Part shown: in pieces, positions 5,850-6,068 of the stretch
Layout: every line of letters begins with the position of its first letter
Numbering within the stretch: position 1 is the first letter of the stretch
DNA from: Filomicrobium sp.
GTDB taxonomy: Bacteria > Pseudomonadota > Alphaproteobacteria > Rhizobiales > Hyphomicrobiaceae
Assembly (NCBI GenBank): GCA_030607105.1
Contig: JAUWFF010000089.1
Span: forward strand, 1 to 6,068
Direction: 5' to 3'
DNA: 6,068 nt
Notes under the pieces: generated by a model
The model's input: the letters and a program-made list of their open reading frames with translations, nothing else
The model's database searches: none
What the model was told of the DNA's origin: nothing
Translations under genes and position numbers: made by a program

Positions 5850-6068
5850 ATGGACTGCACGAGTAAAGTTTCCCGCGTCGTAGTTACGGGAATGGGAGCC
5901 GTGACCGCGATCGGCCAAGACGTCCAAACATTTTGGTCCAACATAAAACAAAGCAAATGCGGAATTGCTCCACTTGAAGACCCACAGTTCCAAGACCTGC
6001 CCATCCGCATCGCCGCGCAGGTCAGGGATTTCGATCACAGGGCGCGCCTCAAACACTGGAAACGCGAC
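5850..6068 (+). CDS. Beta-ketoacyl-ACP synthase, N-terminal part (runs off window)
   Basis: The 73 visible residues begin the condensing-enzyme fold: RVVVTGMGAVTAIGQDVQTF (9-28) is the typical opening strand and glycine turn of FabF-type synthases, followed by FWSNIKQSKCGIAPL and PIRIAAQVRDFD (51-62). Such enzymes extend acyl-ACP chains by decarboxylative condensation with malonyl-ACP. The catalytic Cys-His-His residues lie beyond the window. The PIRIAAQV segment is reminiscent of NodE and other specialised FabF paralogs, but 73 residues cannot separate housekeeping from specialised function. ATG 5850 is the first start after the in-frame stop TAG at 5817-5819; the ribosome site is weak (GGAC at 5837-5840). 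It probably begins a new transcription unit after the terminator at 5581-5614. Confidence 0.85.
   Translation, partial: MDCTSKVSRVVVTGMGAVTAIGQDVQTFWSNIKQSKCGIAPLEDPQFQDLPIRIAAQVRDFDHRARLKHWKRD

Overview
The window looks like a piece of an alphaproteobacterial chromosome, most likely from the Hyphomicrobiales (rhizobia and relatives). This is an inference from the moderately high GC content, the mix of small Sec-exported proteins with bacterial Cys-rich repeats, and a membrane-anchored J-domain protein. No marker gene fixes the genus. All convincing genes lie on the + strand; the long reverse-strand reading frames are shadows.

Layout. (1) 53-1558 encodes a signal-peptide-bearing, single-pass membrane protein with four cysteines in its periplasmic part and a C-terminal J-domain with an intact HPD motif. 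(2) About 1633-2328 encodes a complete protein-L-isoaspartate O-methyltransferase (Pcm). It closely follows gene 1 and could share its transcript. (3) 2419-4304 is a decayed gene for a membrane-bound alpha/beta-hydrolase (lipase/esterase type, GHSHGG nucleophile motif). It is broken by two +1 frameshifts and two in-frame TAG codons. Removing the two extra bases leaves exactly 628 codons from the ATG to the final TGA, if the two TAGs are read through. (4) 4305-4529 is non-coding, with a weak 23-bp direct repeat. (5) 4530-4964 and 5084-5548 are tandem paralogous exported proteins. Each carries two Cys-rich repeats (the GLG1-type family) with identical cysteine spacing. (6) A strong rho-independent terminator (5581-5614) closes this pair. 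(7) 5615-5849 is a non-coding, AT-richer upstream region with two perfect 7-bp inverted repeats and a near-perfect 9-bp direct repeat. (8) 5850 to the window edge is the N-terminal part of a beta-ketoacyl-ACP synthase (FabF/NodE type).

How the genes relate. Gene 1 and Pcm both have plausible protein-quality-control roles: J-domain recruitment of a DnaK-type Hsp70 at the membrane, and repair of isoaspartyl damage. No direct functional link is visible in the sequence. The two Cys-rich proteins form their own unit, bounded by the dead hydrolase upstream and the terminator downstream, and their function is unknown. The KAS gene appears to start a new transcription unit. No RNA gene, insertion sequence, CRISPR array or clear mobile element was found. 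The best candidate for something under-described is the tandem Cys-rich pair, followed by the trans-envelope J-protein.
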